DNA of 64,000 nucleotides from CADBRN01 sp050944685 (GTDB lineage Bacteria > Bacillota > Clostridia > Lachnospirales > Lachnospiraceae), in the NCBI GenBank assembly GCA_050944685.1, contig JBMNRP010000011.1, forward strand, positions 38,140 through 102,139. Direction: 5' to 3'. The notes under the pieces are model-generated. The model ran no database searches and was not told the origin of the DNA. It saw only the letters and a list, made by a program, of their open reading frames with translations. Both the position numbers and the translations under genes were made by a program. Positions 24,513 to 32,911 of the stretch are shown one piece after another (position 1 is the stretch's first letter; each line of letters opens with the position of its first letter).

Positions 24513-25211
24513 TCAGATCTCCATCGAATCCTCATAATAAATCTTGCGGATGAACGGAACCAGACGCGGGTCCCGGAGCGCTTCCCGGGACTCCTCGATA
24601 TTGTCCCAGTAATGCATGGGAAAGACAAAATCCGTGTCCACCTCATTCAGAAATTCAGCCGGGCCGTCCGCGATGTGACGGCCGAGGCGCGGATCAAACG
24701 GAAGAAAGGCGACGTCCACGTGAATATCCCGGATCCGGTCAATCTCGCGCTTGAATGTCTCGATCTGCCAGTTGTTTTCGCGCCGTGGCTCATCGTCCCA
24801 GTACCAGATGTTGAGATCTCCGGCGTGAAAAATAATCTTTCCCTCCGCCTGGACGACATAGGCGACGCCCTGGTCCGTGGCAAGCAGTGTCAGAAATCTC
24901 AGATCCTCCTCCTCGTACATGTGATGCGGTTTCACCTTGAGAACGGAAGCGTGCGACAGATGGGGATTCTGACGGACTCCCGCACCCGGAACCCGGATAT
25001 TCCGGTCCAGGATATATGTCACATGCCGGTAGCGATCCCTCAGATCCCAGATGCAGCGCCCGTAATGATCCCCGTGAATATGGGACACGAAGCAGTATAT
25101 TTTCTTGTCCGGTGAAAATTCCGGAAGCTCATGCGAATACCAGTCAAAGATCAGAACCAGATGCTCCAGTTCTACGCAGAATCCGCTGTGATAGATATGC
25201 GTTATTTTCAT
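24513..25211 (-). CDS. Metallo-beta-lactamase-fold hydrolase (UlaG-like)
   Basis: The ATG at 25211 (MKITHIYHSGF) has GAGG nine bases upstream and gives 232 residues. The metal motif is FVSHIHGDHYGR (HxHxDH), followed by FHAGDLNIWYWDDEP with the bridging Asp, and FPMHYWDN with a further metal His. The opening HSGFCVELEHLVLIFDW is usual for the UlaG-like group of sugar-lactonase or phosphodiesterase-type hydrolases, and the substrate cannot be read from sequence. It lies 48 bases downstream of the Fic gene on the same strand and may be cotranscribed with Fic and proA. Confidence 0.85.
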   Translation of the reverse strand: MKITHIYHSGFCVELEHLVLIFDWYSHELPEFSPDKKIYCFVSHIHGDHYGRCIWDLRDRYRHVTYILDRNIRVPGAGVRQNPHLSHASVLKVKPHHMYEEEDLRFLTLLATDQGVAYVVQAEGKIIFHAGDLNIWYWDDEPRRENNWQIETFKREIDRIRDIHVDVAFLPFDPRLGRHIADGPAEFLNEVDTDFVFPMHYWDNIEESREALRDPRLVPFIRKIYYEDSMEI

Positions 25212-25259
25212 GATTGTGCCCTCAGCTCCGGCGCATCCGCCGGTCATTTTATGTATCCT

Positions 25260-26228
25260 TCACTCCGGATGATTCCTCAGGTAGGCGGTCGACGGACCTC
25301 CTCCGATCTTCCGGACATATCCCTCTTTCACCATAGCGCCCAGAGCCCTCTCCACGGTTGTCCTGGAGATATCCGGGCACTGTTCCATGATCTCCCGCTT
25401 GGTGACGGCTCCCGGCCACCGGTCCACGACCTCGCGGACCCGTACCGCCATGGACTTTTTCCCCTCATACAGATACCGGGTCTGAATCTCAAACTGACGG
25501 CACCCGTCATTCAGAGTGCTCAGGAAATACAAAACAAACGGCTCATAATTATTGGTCCCGTCATTCCAGAAGATGGAGCTGTACTGGAGCGTCTGCAGAT
25601 ACTGATCCCGCGTATTTCCGATCAGGCTTTCCATGCTGAAATAGGCCGTGACGTAGTAGCCCGCCTGATACAGAAGCAGCGTCTGGAGAAGACGGCTCAC
25701 TTTCCCGTTCCCGTCCCGGAACGGATGAATACTCAGAAAATCGACGACAAATACCGGAATCAGAAGCAGACGGTCAAAGACCTCCGCGTCCCACGCCTTC
25801 GAAAAAGACCGGCAGAGAAGACCGAGTGCCTCCGGCGTATCGGCGGCGGGCATCGGATAAAAGCGGACGCGCGGACGCCCCGGAACATCCGTCTCGGCAA
25901 TCACATTGTCCGTCTTCTTCAGAAGACCTGCGTCCTCCTCCCCCTGATACAGTTCCCGGTGGAGCGCGCAGATCGCCTCCGTCGTGATCGGGATCTCAGA
26001 AAAATGTTCCCGGATATAATCCAGGCAGGAAAGATAGCGCGCTTCGATATCTTTTGTCGACTCCGCGCTCTTCCTTTCCGCCAGATCCCGCATGGCGGTC
26101 AGCTTCTCCCCTCGCAGAGCCAGGAGAAACGACTGTTTTCCCCTGTATTCATGGAGAACCGCAAGGGCTCGCACCACCTCGGGCGTCAGCAGTTTTTCCG
26201 GTTCCTTTTCATAGTCAAATACGCGCAT
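25260..26228 (-). CDS. Fic-domain protein with C-terminal winged helix
   Basis: The ATG at 26228 (MRVFDYEKE) with GAGGA six bases upstream gives 322 residues. The catalytic Fic motif is HPFRDGNGKVSR (168-179), with Lys where Arg is more common, and the flap region VRFYPMPAAD precedes it. A Ser/Thr-xxx-Glu candidate for the autoinhibitory helix occurs as TKDIEA (58-63), but the usual Gly/Asn after Glu is Ala. After the Fic fold there is a winged-helix segment (VTKREIMEQCPDISRTTVERAL, VRKIGGGPSTAY). Such proteins AMPylate targets and often control their own expression. The gene overlaps the 3' end of proA by 14 bases. Confidence 0.9.
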   Translation of the reverse strand: MRVFDYEKEPEKLLTPEVVRALAVLHEYRGKQSFLLALRGEKLTAMRDLAERKSAESTKDIEARYLSCLDYIREHFSEIPITTEAICALHRELYQGEEDAGLLKKTDNVIAETDVPGRPRVRFYPMPAADTPEALGLLCRSFSKAWDAEVFDRLLLIPVFVVDFLSIHPFRDGNGKVSRLLQTLLLYQAGYYVTAYFSMESLIGNTRDQYLQTLQYSSIFWNDGTNNYEPFVLYFLSTLNDGCRQFEIQTRYLYEGKKSMAVRVREVVDRWPGAVTKREIMEQCPDISRTTVERALGAMVKEGYVRKIGGGPSTAYLRNHPE

Positions 26229-27534
26229 GGATGTCCTCGAAATGAAACTGCCTCTTTCCGGTGGCATAATCTCCGACGATGTGGCCGTCCCCATACAGTC
26301 TGTACTTGTATGTCACAAGCCCGTCGAGACCCACCGGTCCCCGGGCGTGAAGCTTGCCGGTGCTGATTCCGACCTCCGCGCCGAACCCGTACCGGTATCC
26401 GTCCGCGAACCGCGTGGAGCAGTTCCGGTACACGCCCGCTGAATCAACCATCTGCATAAAGTATTCGGCGGTCTCGTCATTTTCCGTGAGAATGGAATCG
26501 GTGTGATGCGACCCGAAGCGGTTGATGTGGCTGACCGCCTCTTCGACGTCCGCGACCACCTTCAGGGAAATCGTGAAATCCAGATATTCTTTGTGGAAGG
26601 AATCCTCCGGCATGATTTCCACATCAAAGGACGGACCGTCCCCGTCTCTCCCGCTCAGAATCCCGGCGACCTCCGCGGTTCCTCTCATTTTCACGCCCGC
26701 TCCGGCAAGAGCCTTTGCCAGCTCCGGCAGAAACTCCCCGGCAATATCGCGCGACACCAGAATGGTCTCTACCGCGTTGCAGGCGGCCGAATACTGGGTC
26801 TTCGCGTCGAGGATGACGGGAATGGCCTTCTCCCGGTCAGCATCCCGGTCTACATAAATGTGGCAGACGCCGTCCGCGTGCCCCATGACCGGGATCTTCG
26901 TGTGATCCATGATATAGCGGACAAAGGCGTTCGAACCCCTCGGAATGAGAAGGTCCACCTCCTGTTCGCAGGAGAGAAGTTCATCGATTTCATTGTGCAG
27001 CTCCGCCTGAAGGAGACAACCCGCGGGAAGTCCCGCCGCGACAGCGGCCTCGTAGATCACGCCGAAGAGCACGCGGTTCGTCCTCGCGGTTTCCTTCCCG
27101 CCCTTCAGAATCGCGCAGTTTCCGCTCTTGATGCAGAGCGTGGAGATCTGGACCATCGCGTCCGGCCTCGCCTCAAAGATCACGCCGATCACTCCGATCG
27201 GAACACTGACGCGGAACAGGCGGAGTCCCTCATCCAGCTGCCTCGCGAGCAGGGTTTTTCCCAGCGGATCCGGAAGTTTGACCAGCTCATCGATGCCGGA
27301 AAGGACGTCCTTCATCTTTGCCTCGTTAAACTTCAGCCTCTTCTGAATGGATTCCGAGACGCCGGAAGCCTTTGCCTCCCTCATATCCTCCTCATTGGCG
27401 GCAAAAATATCGTCTTTTCTCGCCCGGATCGCGTCGCGGATCGCCAGAAGCGCCCGGTTCCGCACCTCCGGCGCCATCGCCGCCATCTTCGGGGCATCCA
27501 GTTTCATCTTTCTCGCTTCTTCTCGAATATTCAC
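26215..27534 (-). CDS. proA: Gamma-glutamyl phosphate reductase
   Basis: It reduces glutamyl-5-phosphate to the semialdehyde in proline synthesis. The conserved core includes PIGVIGVIFEARPDAMVQI, CIKSGNCAILKGGKE, the catalytic cysteine in YSAACNAVETIL, and GFGAEVGISTGKLHARGPVG near the C-terminus. The start is taken as GTG 27534 (VNIREEARKM) after AAGGAGG, giving 439 residues; an ATG 10 codons later has no ribosome site. proB is not next to it. It has its own promoter, and its 3' end overlaps the Fic gene. Confidence 0.96.
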   Translation of the reverse strand: MNIREEARKMKLDAPKMAAMAPEVRNRALLAIRDAIRARKDDIFAANEEDMREAKASGVSESIQKRLKFNEAKMKDVLSGIDELVKLPDPLGKTLLARQLDEGLRLFRVSVPIGVIGVIFEARPDAMVQISTLCIKSGNCAILKGGKETARTNRVLFGVIYEAAVAAGLPAGCLLQAELHNEIDELLSCEQEVDLLIPRGSNAFVRYIMDHTKIPVMGHADGVCHIYVDRDADREKAIPVILDAKTQYSAACNAVETILVSRDIAGEFLPELAKALAGAGVKMRGTAEVAGILSGRDGDGPSFDVEIMPEDSFHKEYLDFTISLKVVADVEEAVSHINRFGSHHTDSILTENDETAEYFMQMVDSAGVYRNCSTRFADGYRYGFGAEVGISTGKLHARGPVGLDGLVTYKYRLYGDGHIVGDYATGKRQFHFEDIHARI

Positions 27535-27643
27535 GCGGCCTCCTTTCCGACGGCAGTTCTCCCCGCGCACGATCCGTCCGGATGGTTCTGACGTGCGCGG
27601 CGCCGCCCGCGAAGATTTCTGTTTCGAATTGTTTTTTATGTAT

Positions 27644-27672
27644 ATTTTACGCCCCTTTTGCTTCTTCGGCAA
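27644..27672 (-). promoter_or_regulatory. Predicted promoter of proA
   Basis: On the minus strand TTGCCG (27672-27667), 17 bases, TAAAAT (27649-27644), giving a leader of about 100 bases before the GTG at 27534. Confidence 0.55.
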
Positions 27673-27878
27673 TCCACCGCGCGGAAAAAGGGGACGGATT
27701 CGGACCAGAACTTTATGAAACTTTGACAACGATTTTACAGGTTTCCGGCCGGTCCTCCTCCCCGGGCGGCCACGGCCCTCCGCCTCTATTGTGCATTTCG
27801 TCTGCAAATATGACAAATATTATCAAGTTATTGTGCGTATTGCACCGCAAAATACCGGATAATATTTTTTTAAAAAAT

Positions 27879-27907
27879 TTGACAATATAAATGGGCGCAA
27901 ATATAAT
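27879..27907 (+). promoter_or_regulatory. Full-consensus sigma-A promoter of the SH3/3D gene
   Basis: TTGACA (27879-27884), 17 bases, TATAAT (27902-27907): a perfect match to the housekeeping consensus with ideal spacing and AT-rich upstream sequence. It suggests strong constitutive expression of the secreted protein at 28060. Confidence 0.9.
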
Positions 27908-28059
27908 TCGTTTCGTAACAATTTGAAATATTTCTGTAATATTTTGTTCCGCTCACGCCGTTCCGGAACCGGGATCTCATGGTCCGGCCGGATCGCAAAA
28001 GAAAAGCGGAACTCTCCTCCCGCTTCCGGGCGGGAAAGAATTTCAGGAGGTTTTGATTT

Positions 28060-28680
28060 ATGAAAAAACGGAAACTGGCCATCATCGGCAGCACCCTGGT
28101 GCTCACCCTTTGCACAGCCGTTCCTGTATTTGCAGATTCTACGGGACACGTCACGGCGAGCTCCCTGAACCTGAGGACCGGTTCTTCTACTTCCGGCGAT
28201 ATCATCGCCGCCATGGCGAACGGCTCTGAGGTCACGGTAACGGAGAAAGAATCAAACGGCTGGTATAAAGTCAGCTGGAACGGACAGACCGGATACGCTT
28301 CCGGAAAATATATTGACGTCGATGACGAAAGTTCCGTCGCATCCGCGACGAATTCCTCCCAGTCGTCTTCCGGCTGGAGCGGCGCCGTACTGAACAAAAG
28401 CAACGGAACCGTTCAGGGACCGAGCGGAAAAGAGACCTATTATAATCTGGATATGTCCGGCGTCATAAAAATCATGCGCGCTATGGGAAACACCGACGAA
28501 TACTGGGTTCGCAGCGACGGCGTAAAAATGCTGGGCAATTACATCATGTGCGCAGCCAACCTCAGTGTCCACCCGCGCGGATCCCTGGTCGAGACCAGCC
28601 TGGGTACCGCAATCGTCTGTGATACCGGCGGATTCGCCTCTTCAAATCCGAATCAGCTGGATATCGCTGTGACGTGGTAA
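28060..28680 (+). CDS. Secreted SH3 domain protein with 3D-like C-terminal domain
   Basis: The 206-residue protein has a signal peptide (IIGSTLVLTLCTAVPVFADS, cut near residue 25-26), a bacterial SH3 domain (ASSLNLRTGSSTSGDIIAAM ... GWYKVSWNGQTGYASGKYI, about 30-90), a Ser-rich linker and a C-terminal domain (about 115-206) with VHPRGSLVETSLGTAIVCDT and LDIAVTW. The last part resembles the 3D/RlpA-like double-psi barrel of cell-wall lytic enzymes, where Asp residues are catalytic. It would bind and perhaps cleave peptidoglycan outside the cell. AGGAGG precedes the ATG, and the promoter is full consensus, so it is likely abundant. Confidence 0.85.
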   Translation: MKKRKLAIIGSTLVLTLCTAVPVFADSTGHVTASSLNLRTGSSTSGDIIAAMANGSEVTVTEKESNGWYKVSWNGQTGYASGKYIDVDDESSVASATNSSQSSSGWSGAVLNKSNGTVQGPSGKETYYNLDMSGVIKIMRAMGNTDEYWVRSDGVKMLGNYIMCAANLSVHPRGSLVETSLGTAIVCDTGGFASSNPNQLDIAVTW

Positions 28681-28709
28681 ATCTTTTTCATCGGATAATA
28701 AGGGGTATC

Positions 28710-28737
28710 CACGCGGCGCGAAGGGAGTCGCCGCGTG
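28710..28737 (+). other. GC-rich hairpin after the SH3/3D gene
   Basis: CACGCGGCG (28710-28718) and CGCCGCGTG (28729-28737) form a perfect 9-base stem 30 bases after the stop codon. It has no T run on either side and stands before the real terminator at 28788; it might protect the mRNA 3' end. Confidence 0.5.
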
Positions 28738-28787
28738 AGATAAAAAAGACATTCCGATAATCGGAAAATTTAACAGGAATGACAAAA

Positions 28788-28833
28788 CAGGAGGGATGCG
28801 AACTGGAAAACGCATCTCTCCTGCTTTTTATTT
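28788..28833. terminator. Terminator of the SH3/3D gene, probably bidirectional
   Basis: Stem CAGGAGGGATGCG (28788-28800) / CGCATCTCTCCTG (28811-28823) with one G-T pair, followed by CTTTTTATTT on the plus strand and by TTTTGTC on the minus strand. The PrsW-type gene ends at 28848 on the opposite strand. Confidence 0.82.
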
Positions 28834-28847
28834 CCGGAATGGATTTT

Positions 28848-29573
28848 TCAGATATACTGGTCGTTTCTGGACTCCTCGCGCACCAGCAGGATTATGAAAA
28901 TGTACATCACCACAACGAAAATGATGAAGGCGACGGATGTGGCCGAAGTCTGGCTCATGGCGCAGAAATCGTAGAACCCGTGGAGCAGAATGGCAAATAC
29001 GTAGGCAAAAATGAGACAGAGCGTTTTCCGCACATTCTCACCCAGGTGCTGGCACCTCTTCGCTCGTCCGTAAAGTGCTCCCGCTACGACGGCGAAGCCC
29101 ATATGTCCGGGAACCGAGAGCAGTGCTCTCGGGCCGGCCACACTCAGACCGTAGTTAAAGACGTAAATGATATTTTCGATCGCCGCAAAACCGAGGGACG
29201 TGAAAGCCATGTAGACGATCCCATCAAAGCGGCAGTTAAACTCGGGGTTGTTCCAGGTCGAAAGCGCGCAGTAAAGGTATTTCGTACCCTCCTCTATTAC
29301 GGCGACCACCAGGAAAGCGAGCACCGCCGTGTATTCGAGACCGGTCTGATCCGGCATCAGGGTATTCAGAATACCCTCGCCGATATATTCCAGCAGCATG
29401 GAAGTCAGCGCAGCGGCAATTCCCATCAGAAACAGCTTCCAGAGAAGCTGCGGAGATTCTTTCTCGACGCGGTCATTTTTGTAAATATAATACAGAAGAA
29501 ATATAGCCGGGATGACAGCCGCGAGAATATACAGCGCGATGATGGAATTTAACATCGGGAAAAAGAAAAACAT
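28848..29573 (-). CDS. PrsW-family intramembrane metalloprotease-like protein
   Basis: The ATG at 29573 (MFFFFPMLN) has AAGGGGG seven bases upstream and gives 241 residues with about eight membrane helices. The family's catalytic elements are visible: VVAVIEEGTKYL (EExxK), GFAAIENIIYV, and later HMGFAVVAGALYG and LLHGFYDF with His residues. In Bacillus, PrsW starts regulated cleavage of an anti-sigma factor; no anti-sigma gene is seen nearby, so the target here is unknown. It is divergent from the small conserved gene at 29696. Confidence 0.88.
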   Translation of the reverse strand: MFFFFPMLNSIIALYILAAVIPAIFLLYYIYKNDRVEKESPQLLWKLFLMGIAAALTSMLLEYIGEGILNTLMPDQTGLEYTAVLAFLVVAVIEEGTKYLYCALSTWNNPEFNCRFDGIVYMAFTSLGFAAIENIIYVFNYGLSVAGPRALLSVPGHMGFAVVAGALYGRAKRCQHLGENVRKTLCLIFAYVFAILLHGFYDFCAMSQTSATSVAFIIFVVVMYIFIILLVREESRNDQYI

Positions 29574-29695
29574 GAGAATCCCCCTTCCGGAATACTTATA
29601 CTTATGTAAATTTTTCGAAACTTGTGCTATAATTGCGGCAAGTTCCACCAAAACAGTATACCATCTGGCGTCGCACTTGCAAAGGAGGTACAGCC

Positions 29696-29923
29696 ATGGC
29701 ACTGAATCCGAAAAATATCATGAAAGCAAAGGAACGGTACGGTATTTTCAAACGGCAGCACCCGAAATTTCTCGCGTTCTGCAGTGCGGTCAACCGGAGG
29801 GCCCTGGAAACAGGAACGGTGATTGAAGTAAAGGTGACCTCGCCGGAGGGCAAAACTCTGGAGACGAATCTGAAACTGACGCCGGAGGACGTCGAGACGG
29901 TCCGCCTGTACAAGTCGAAATAA
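29696..29923 (+). CDS. Small conserved hypothetical protein (75 aa)
   Basis: The ATG at 29696 follows AAAGGAGG at an ideal spacing. The soluble 75-residue product is basic at the N-terminus (MALNPKNIMKAKERYGIF), with a helical first half and a beta-rich second half that includes GTVIEVKVTSPEGKTLETNL and ends TPEDVETVRLYKSK. I believe similar short proteins occur across Lachnospiraceae, but I could not check and know no function. No metal motif or membrane helix is present. It lies 53 bases before the HNH gene and may share its transcript. Confidence 0.8.
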   Translation: MALNPKNIMKAKERYGIFKRQHPKFLAFCSAVNRRALETGTVIEVKVTSPEGKTLETNLKLTPEDVETVRLYKSK

Positions 29924-29976
29924 CGGCTGTCCCGCGTGAAGATGAATTCGGAAACAAAACAGAAATACAGGGTCCG

Positions 29977-30543
29977 GTGCGCAGCACAAACCGACGGGAC
30001 GTCCGCGGCGCGTGGTTCCATCTGAGAAATCTCGGTCTCGAAGAGGACCGCTACGGGTCTTATGTGGGCGAGCTGTCTTCGGAGCGCGCGGTTCAGAAGC
30101 TGAAACGGTACTGTGAGCGGAAACATCTCTCCTTTCACATCGACAACGCATACGGAAACCGCGGCGGGTCCTACCGCAGCATTTTTTTCCGGACGCATCC
30201 GCCCGCGTTCGGCCATTATTATTTCTGCGCCTACTGCGGAAAACTTCTTCCGGCGAAAAAGGTGACCGTCGACCACCTCTACCCGGTCGGCAGCGCCAGC
30301 CGGGATCCGCACATGCAGAAAAAACTCTGGAAGCGGTTTTCCGGCATCAATGACCCGGACAATCTGGTGGCGTCCTGCGAGGAGTGCAACCGCCGGAAAG
30401 GAGAAAATACCGGGGCCTGGATCCGCAGGGGCAGGCGCGGCAGACACGCGTGGTACTGGGAACTTCGCTGGGCATTCCGCATCGCTTTTATTTCGGCGGG
30501 CGCAGGGCTCGGAATCTACGCTCTGATCCGTTTTCTGACCTGA
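29977..30543 (+). CDS. HNH-type nuclease-like protein with C-terminal membrane segment
   Basis: No ATG opens the frame before the conserved part; GTG 29977 after a weak AGGG is the best start and gives 188 residues. A zinc-ribbon HNH core is clear: YFCAYCGKLLPAKKVTVDHL, YPVGSAS, then DNLVASCEECNRRKGE, with two CxxC pairs and the His of the ββα-metal fold. The C-terminus has a basic stretch (RRGRRGRH) and then a hydrophobic segment (WAFRIAFISAGAGLGIYALI) that looks membrane-spanning, unusual for an HNH enzyme. The N-terminal 70 residues are unassigned. A terminator follows at 30563. Confidence 0.75.
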   Translation: MRSTNRRDVRGAWFHLRNLGLEEDRYGSYVGELSSERAVQKLKRYCERKHLSFHIDNAYGNRGGSYRSIFFRTHPPAFGHYYFCAYCGKLLPAKKVTVDHLYPVGSASRDPHMQKKLWKRFSGINDPDNLVASCEECNRRKGENTGAWIRRGRRGRHAWYWELRWAFRIAFISAGAGLGIYALIRFLT

Positions 30544-30562
30544 GCGGACTGAAAAACAGGGC

Positions 30563-30620
30563 AAAAAAATCTGGTGTGTTCTTCCGAAGACATTCGGAAA
30601 AGCGTACACCAGATTTTTTT
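30563..30620. terminator. Nested-hairpin bidirectional terminator
   Basis: AAAAAAATCTGGTGT (30563-30577) pairs perfectly with ACACCAGATTTTTTT (30606-30620). A second perfect stem, TTCCGAA/TTCGGAA, lies in the loop (30582-30599). T tracts exist on both strands, serving the HNH gene (plus) and ridA (minus). Confidence 0.88.
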
Positions 30621-30636
30621 CTGTATTTTTCTGACT

Positions 30637-31029
30637 TTACTCACCGACGACCGCGACCGCTTCGATCTCGACGCGTGCCCCCTTCGGAAGCGCCGCTACC
30701 TGAAAAGCCGCGCGTGCCGGAAACGGCTCGTTGAAAAATTCGGAATAAACCTTGTTCATCGCCTCAAAATCCGCGATATCCGCCAGCAGAACCGTCGTCT
30801 TGACGATGTCCTTCATATCGGCGCCCGCCGCTATCAGAATGTTGCGGACGTTTGTGAGACTCTGTCTGGTCTGGAGAGCGATATCTCCATCCTTCTCACC
30901 GACCAGTTTCCCCTCGGCCGGATCGATCGGAAGCTGACCGGAAACGTAAATCGTGTTTCCGGCTTTGATTGCCTGGGAATAGGGGCCGACGGCAGCCGGT
31001 GCATACTGAGTGTGTACTTCTTTGTTCAT
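30637..31029 (-). CDS. ridA: RidA family enamine/imine deaminase
   Basis: It hydrolyses reactive 2-aminoacrylate-type enamines released by PLP enzymes. The 130-residue protein from ATG 31029 (MNKEVHTQ) shows GPYSQAIKAGNTIYVSGQLP near the N-terminus, LTNVRNILIAAGADM in the middle, and the substrate-binding Arg in FPARAAFQVAALPKGARVEIEA. AGGAG lies about 11 bases before the ATG; the longer frame upstream adds no conserved sequence. It lies downstream of an ABC exporter pair on the same strand. Confidence 0.95.
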   Translation of the reverse strand: MNKEVHTQYAPAAVGPYSQAIKAGNTIYVSGQLPIDPAEGKLVGEKDGDIALQTRQSLTNVRNILIAAGADMKDIVKTTVLLADIADFEAMNKVYSEFFNEPFPARAAFQVAALPKGARVEIEAVAVVGE

Positions 31030-31129
31030 GACGAAAAACTCTCCTTTCACAGTCGGATTCAAAAGCAGATGGAACTGCTGTCTGCAGTTGCCTGAAAATT
31101 ATTTTGCACTGATTACAAATAATAATATA

Positions 31130-32911
31130 TCACATGAGCTGCTCTCTGTACATATGATAATAATAGCCCTTTTTCTCCATCAGCTCCCTGTGTGTGCCCC
31201 GCTCGACGATTTTTCCGTCGTTCACGGCCAGGATAATATCGGAGTCAACGACGGTCGAGAGCCGGTGGGCGATGACAAATGAGGTGCGTCCCCGGATGAC
31301 GAGGGCAATCGCGTCCTGGATCTTTTTTTCGGTCACCGTGTCAATGGACGCCGTCGCCTCATCGAGAATCAGGATCTTCGGATCCGCCAGCAGCGCCCTG
31401 GCGAAAGACAGCAGCTGCTTCTCTCCCACCGAGAGCATATCTCCTCCTTCTCCGACTTCCGCGTCCAGGCCGCCGTTCATTTTTTTCACGACCTCATCGG
31501 CGGAAACCAGACGGAGCGCCTCCCAGATTTCTTCATCCGTGGCGTCCGGCTTTCCGTAGCAGAGATTTTCCCGCACCGACCCCGAAAAAAGATGCGGTGA
31601 CTGCAGAACATAGCCAATGCTGCTGTGCAGCCACAGCTGCGACCGCTCGCGCGCGTCGCGGCCGTCGATCAGCACCTGGCCTTCCGTCGGCTCGAAAAAC
31701 CGGCAGACGAGATTGACCAGCGTGGATTTTCCGGCCCCGGTCTCCCCGACGATTGCCACATTCGTCCCGTGCGGAACCTTGAGATTAAAATGTTCGAGCA
31801 CATTCACATCGCCGTCCGGATAGCGGAACGTCACGTCGCGGAATTCCACATCTCCCTTCAGAGGTTCCCAGTTCTCCTTCTTCGCGTGGAAATTGTCCCC
31901 GTATTTTTCGATGACCTCCGGCGTATCGGCGACGTCGGACTCTTCCGCCAGCAGTTTCATAAACCGGTCAATATTGACCTGAATGGAGATCAGCGTCGCG
32001 AACGTGGTGATAATCGTCTGAACCGGCGAGAGAATGCCGACCGCGTAGGAGATAAATACCGATAATGTCCCGATCCGGATCACCCCGTCGATCGTAATTC
32101 TGCCTCCGTGCCAGAGCACCAGGGCCAGCGCGACAGAGGAAAGAAAGGTCACCAGCGAGGTCAGAAGAGCCGCGTAATGTGTCGTCCGGATCGACGTCTT
32201 TTTCATTTCCTTCGTGTCGACGCGGAAATCCCGGTCCATCTTCTGCTCGACCGCAAGCGCCTTGATACTCTTTGCCCCGGTAATCCCCTCATTGAAATTA
32301 CCGGTTATTCTGGCGTTAATCTCCCGGATTCTGTGATTAAACGCGACCAGCCTGTGATTGAAAAACCAGATCAGAACCACCGCCACCGGGACCAGCAGAA
32401 TGACGTACCCGGCCAGCCGCGCGTTGATCTTCAGCATCATCACGATGACGAAAATGATATAGGAAAGATCCCAGACGATATCCATCATCCGCCACGCGAC
32501 CAGCTCGCCGATCTTGCTCGTGTCCGACATGACACGCGCATGAATATAACCGACATTGTGCTGGTTAAAATAAGAGAAGGACAGCGTCTGCAGGTGCGAG
32601 AAGGCGGCGTTTCTCAGGTCCCGGTCGATGGACATTTCCACCTTGCCGCAGTGATAGAGACAGAAAAAATTATCCAGCTCCTGCAGTATCATCAGGCCCA
32701 GATACAGGCCCACAAACATGGGCAGTCCTCTTAACGTCCCGTGAGCAATGAAGTGATCGATCGCATACTGATTAAACAGCGGAAAAATCGTGTCCGCCAG
32801 GCTGCTTAAAGCCCCGAGAACGATCATCAGAATCACCGTCCTGGCGTACGGCCGGATAAAAGGCATCAGTTTGGGTATGCCGAACAGCGGCAGTCTCGTT
32901 TCTTTCTTCAT
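31130..32911 (-). CDS. ABC exporter half-transporter, second subunit of a heterodimer
   Basis: The 593-residue protein has a six-helix exporter membrane domain (about 20-310) and a nucleotide-binding domain with Walker A AIVGETGAGKST, signature LSVGEKQ, Walker B ILILDEATASID and switch FVIAHRLS. The catalytic Glu is present, but the signature deviates (LSVGE for LSGGQ). Its start overlaps the end of the partner gene by four bases (ATGA), so the pair is translationally coupled. Together they look like BmrCD or TM287/288-type multidrug exporters; the substrate is unknown. Confidence 0.94.
   Translation of the reverse strand: MKKETRLPLFGIPKLMPFIRPYARTVILMIVLGALSSLADTIFPLFNQYAIDHFIAHGTLRGLPMFVGLYLGLMILQELDNFFCLYHCGKVEMSIDRDLRNAAFSHLQTLSFSYFNQHNVGYIHARVMSDTSKIGELVAWRMMDIVWDLSYIIFVIVMMLKINARLAGYVILLVPVAVVLIWFFNHRLVAFNHRIREINARITGNFNEGITGAKSIKALAVEQKMDRDFRVDTKEMKKTSIRTTHYAALLTSLVTFLSSVALALVLWHGGRITIDGVIRIGTLSVFISYAVGILSPVQTIITTFATLISIQVNIDRFMKLLAEESDVADTPEVIEKYGDNFHAKKENWEPLKGDVEFRDVTFRYPDGDVNVLEHFNLKVPHGTNVAIVGETGAGKSTLVNLVCRFFEPTEGQVLIDGRDARERSQLWLHSSIGYVLQSPHLFSGSVRENLCYGKPDATDEEIWEALRLVSADEVVKKMNGGLDAEVGEGGDMLSVGEKQLLSFARALLADPKILILDEATASIDTVTEKKIQDAIALVIRGRTSFVIAHRLSTVVDSDIILAVNDGKIVERGTHRELMEKKGYYYHMYREQLM

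Larger units (their letters stand above)
27535..28059. other. AT-rich divergent intergenic region between proA and the SH3/3D gene
   Basis: These 525 bases have no convincing gene. They carry the proA promoter (27644-27672, minus) and a full-consensus promoter (27879-27907, plus). The plus-strand leader of about 145 bases is AT-rich, then GC-rich towards the start codon, and ends in GGAGG. I see no recognised riboswitch in it. Confidence 0.5.

Noticed and set aside
30574..31095. A 173-codon plus-strand frame across the terminator and ridA
   Set aside because: It runs through a strong terminator and is antisense to ridA.
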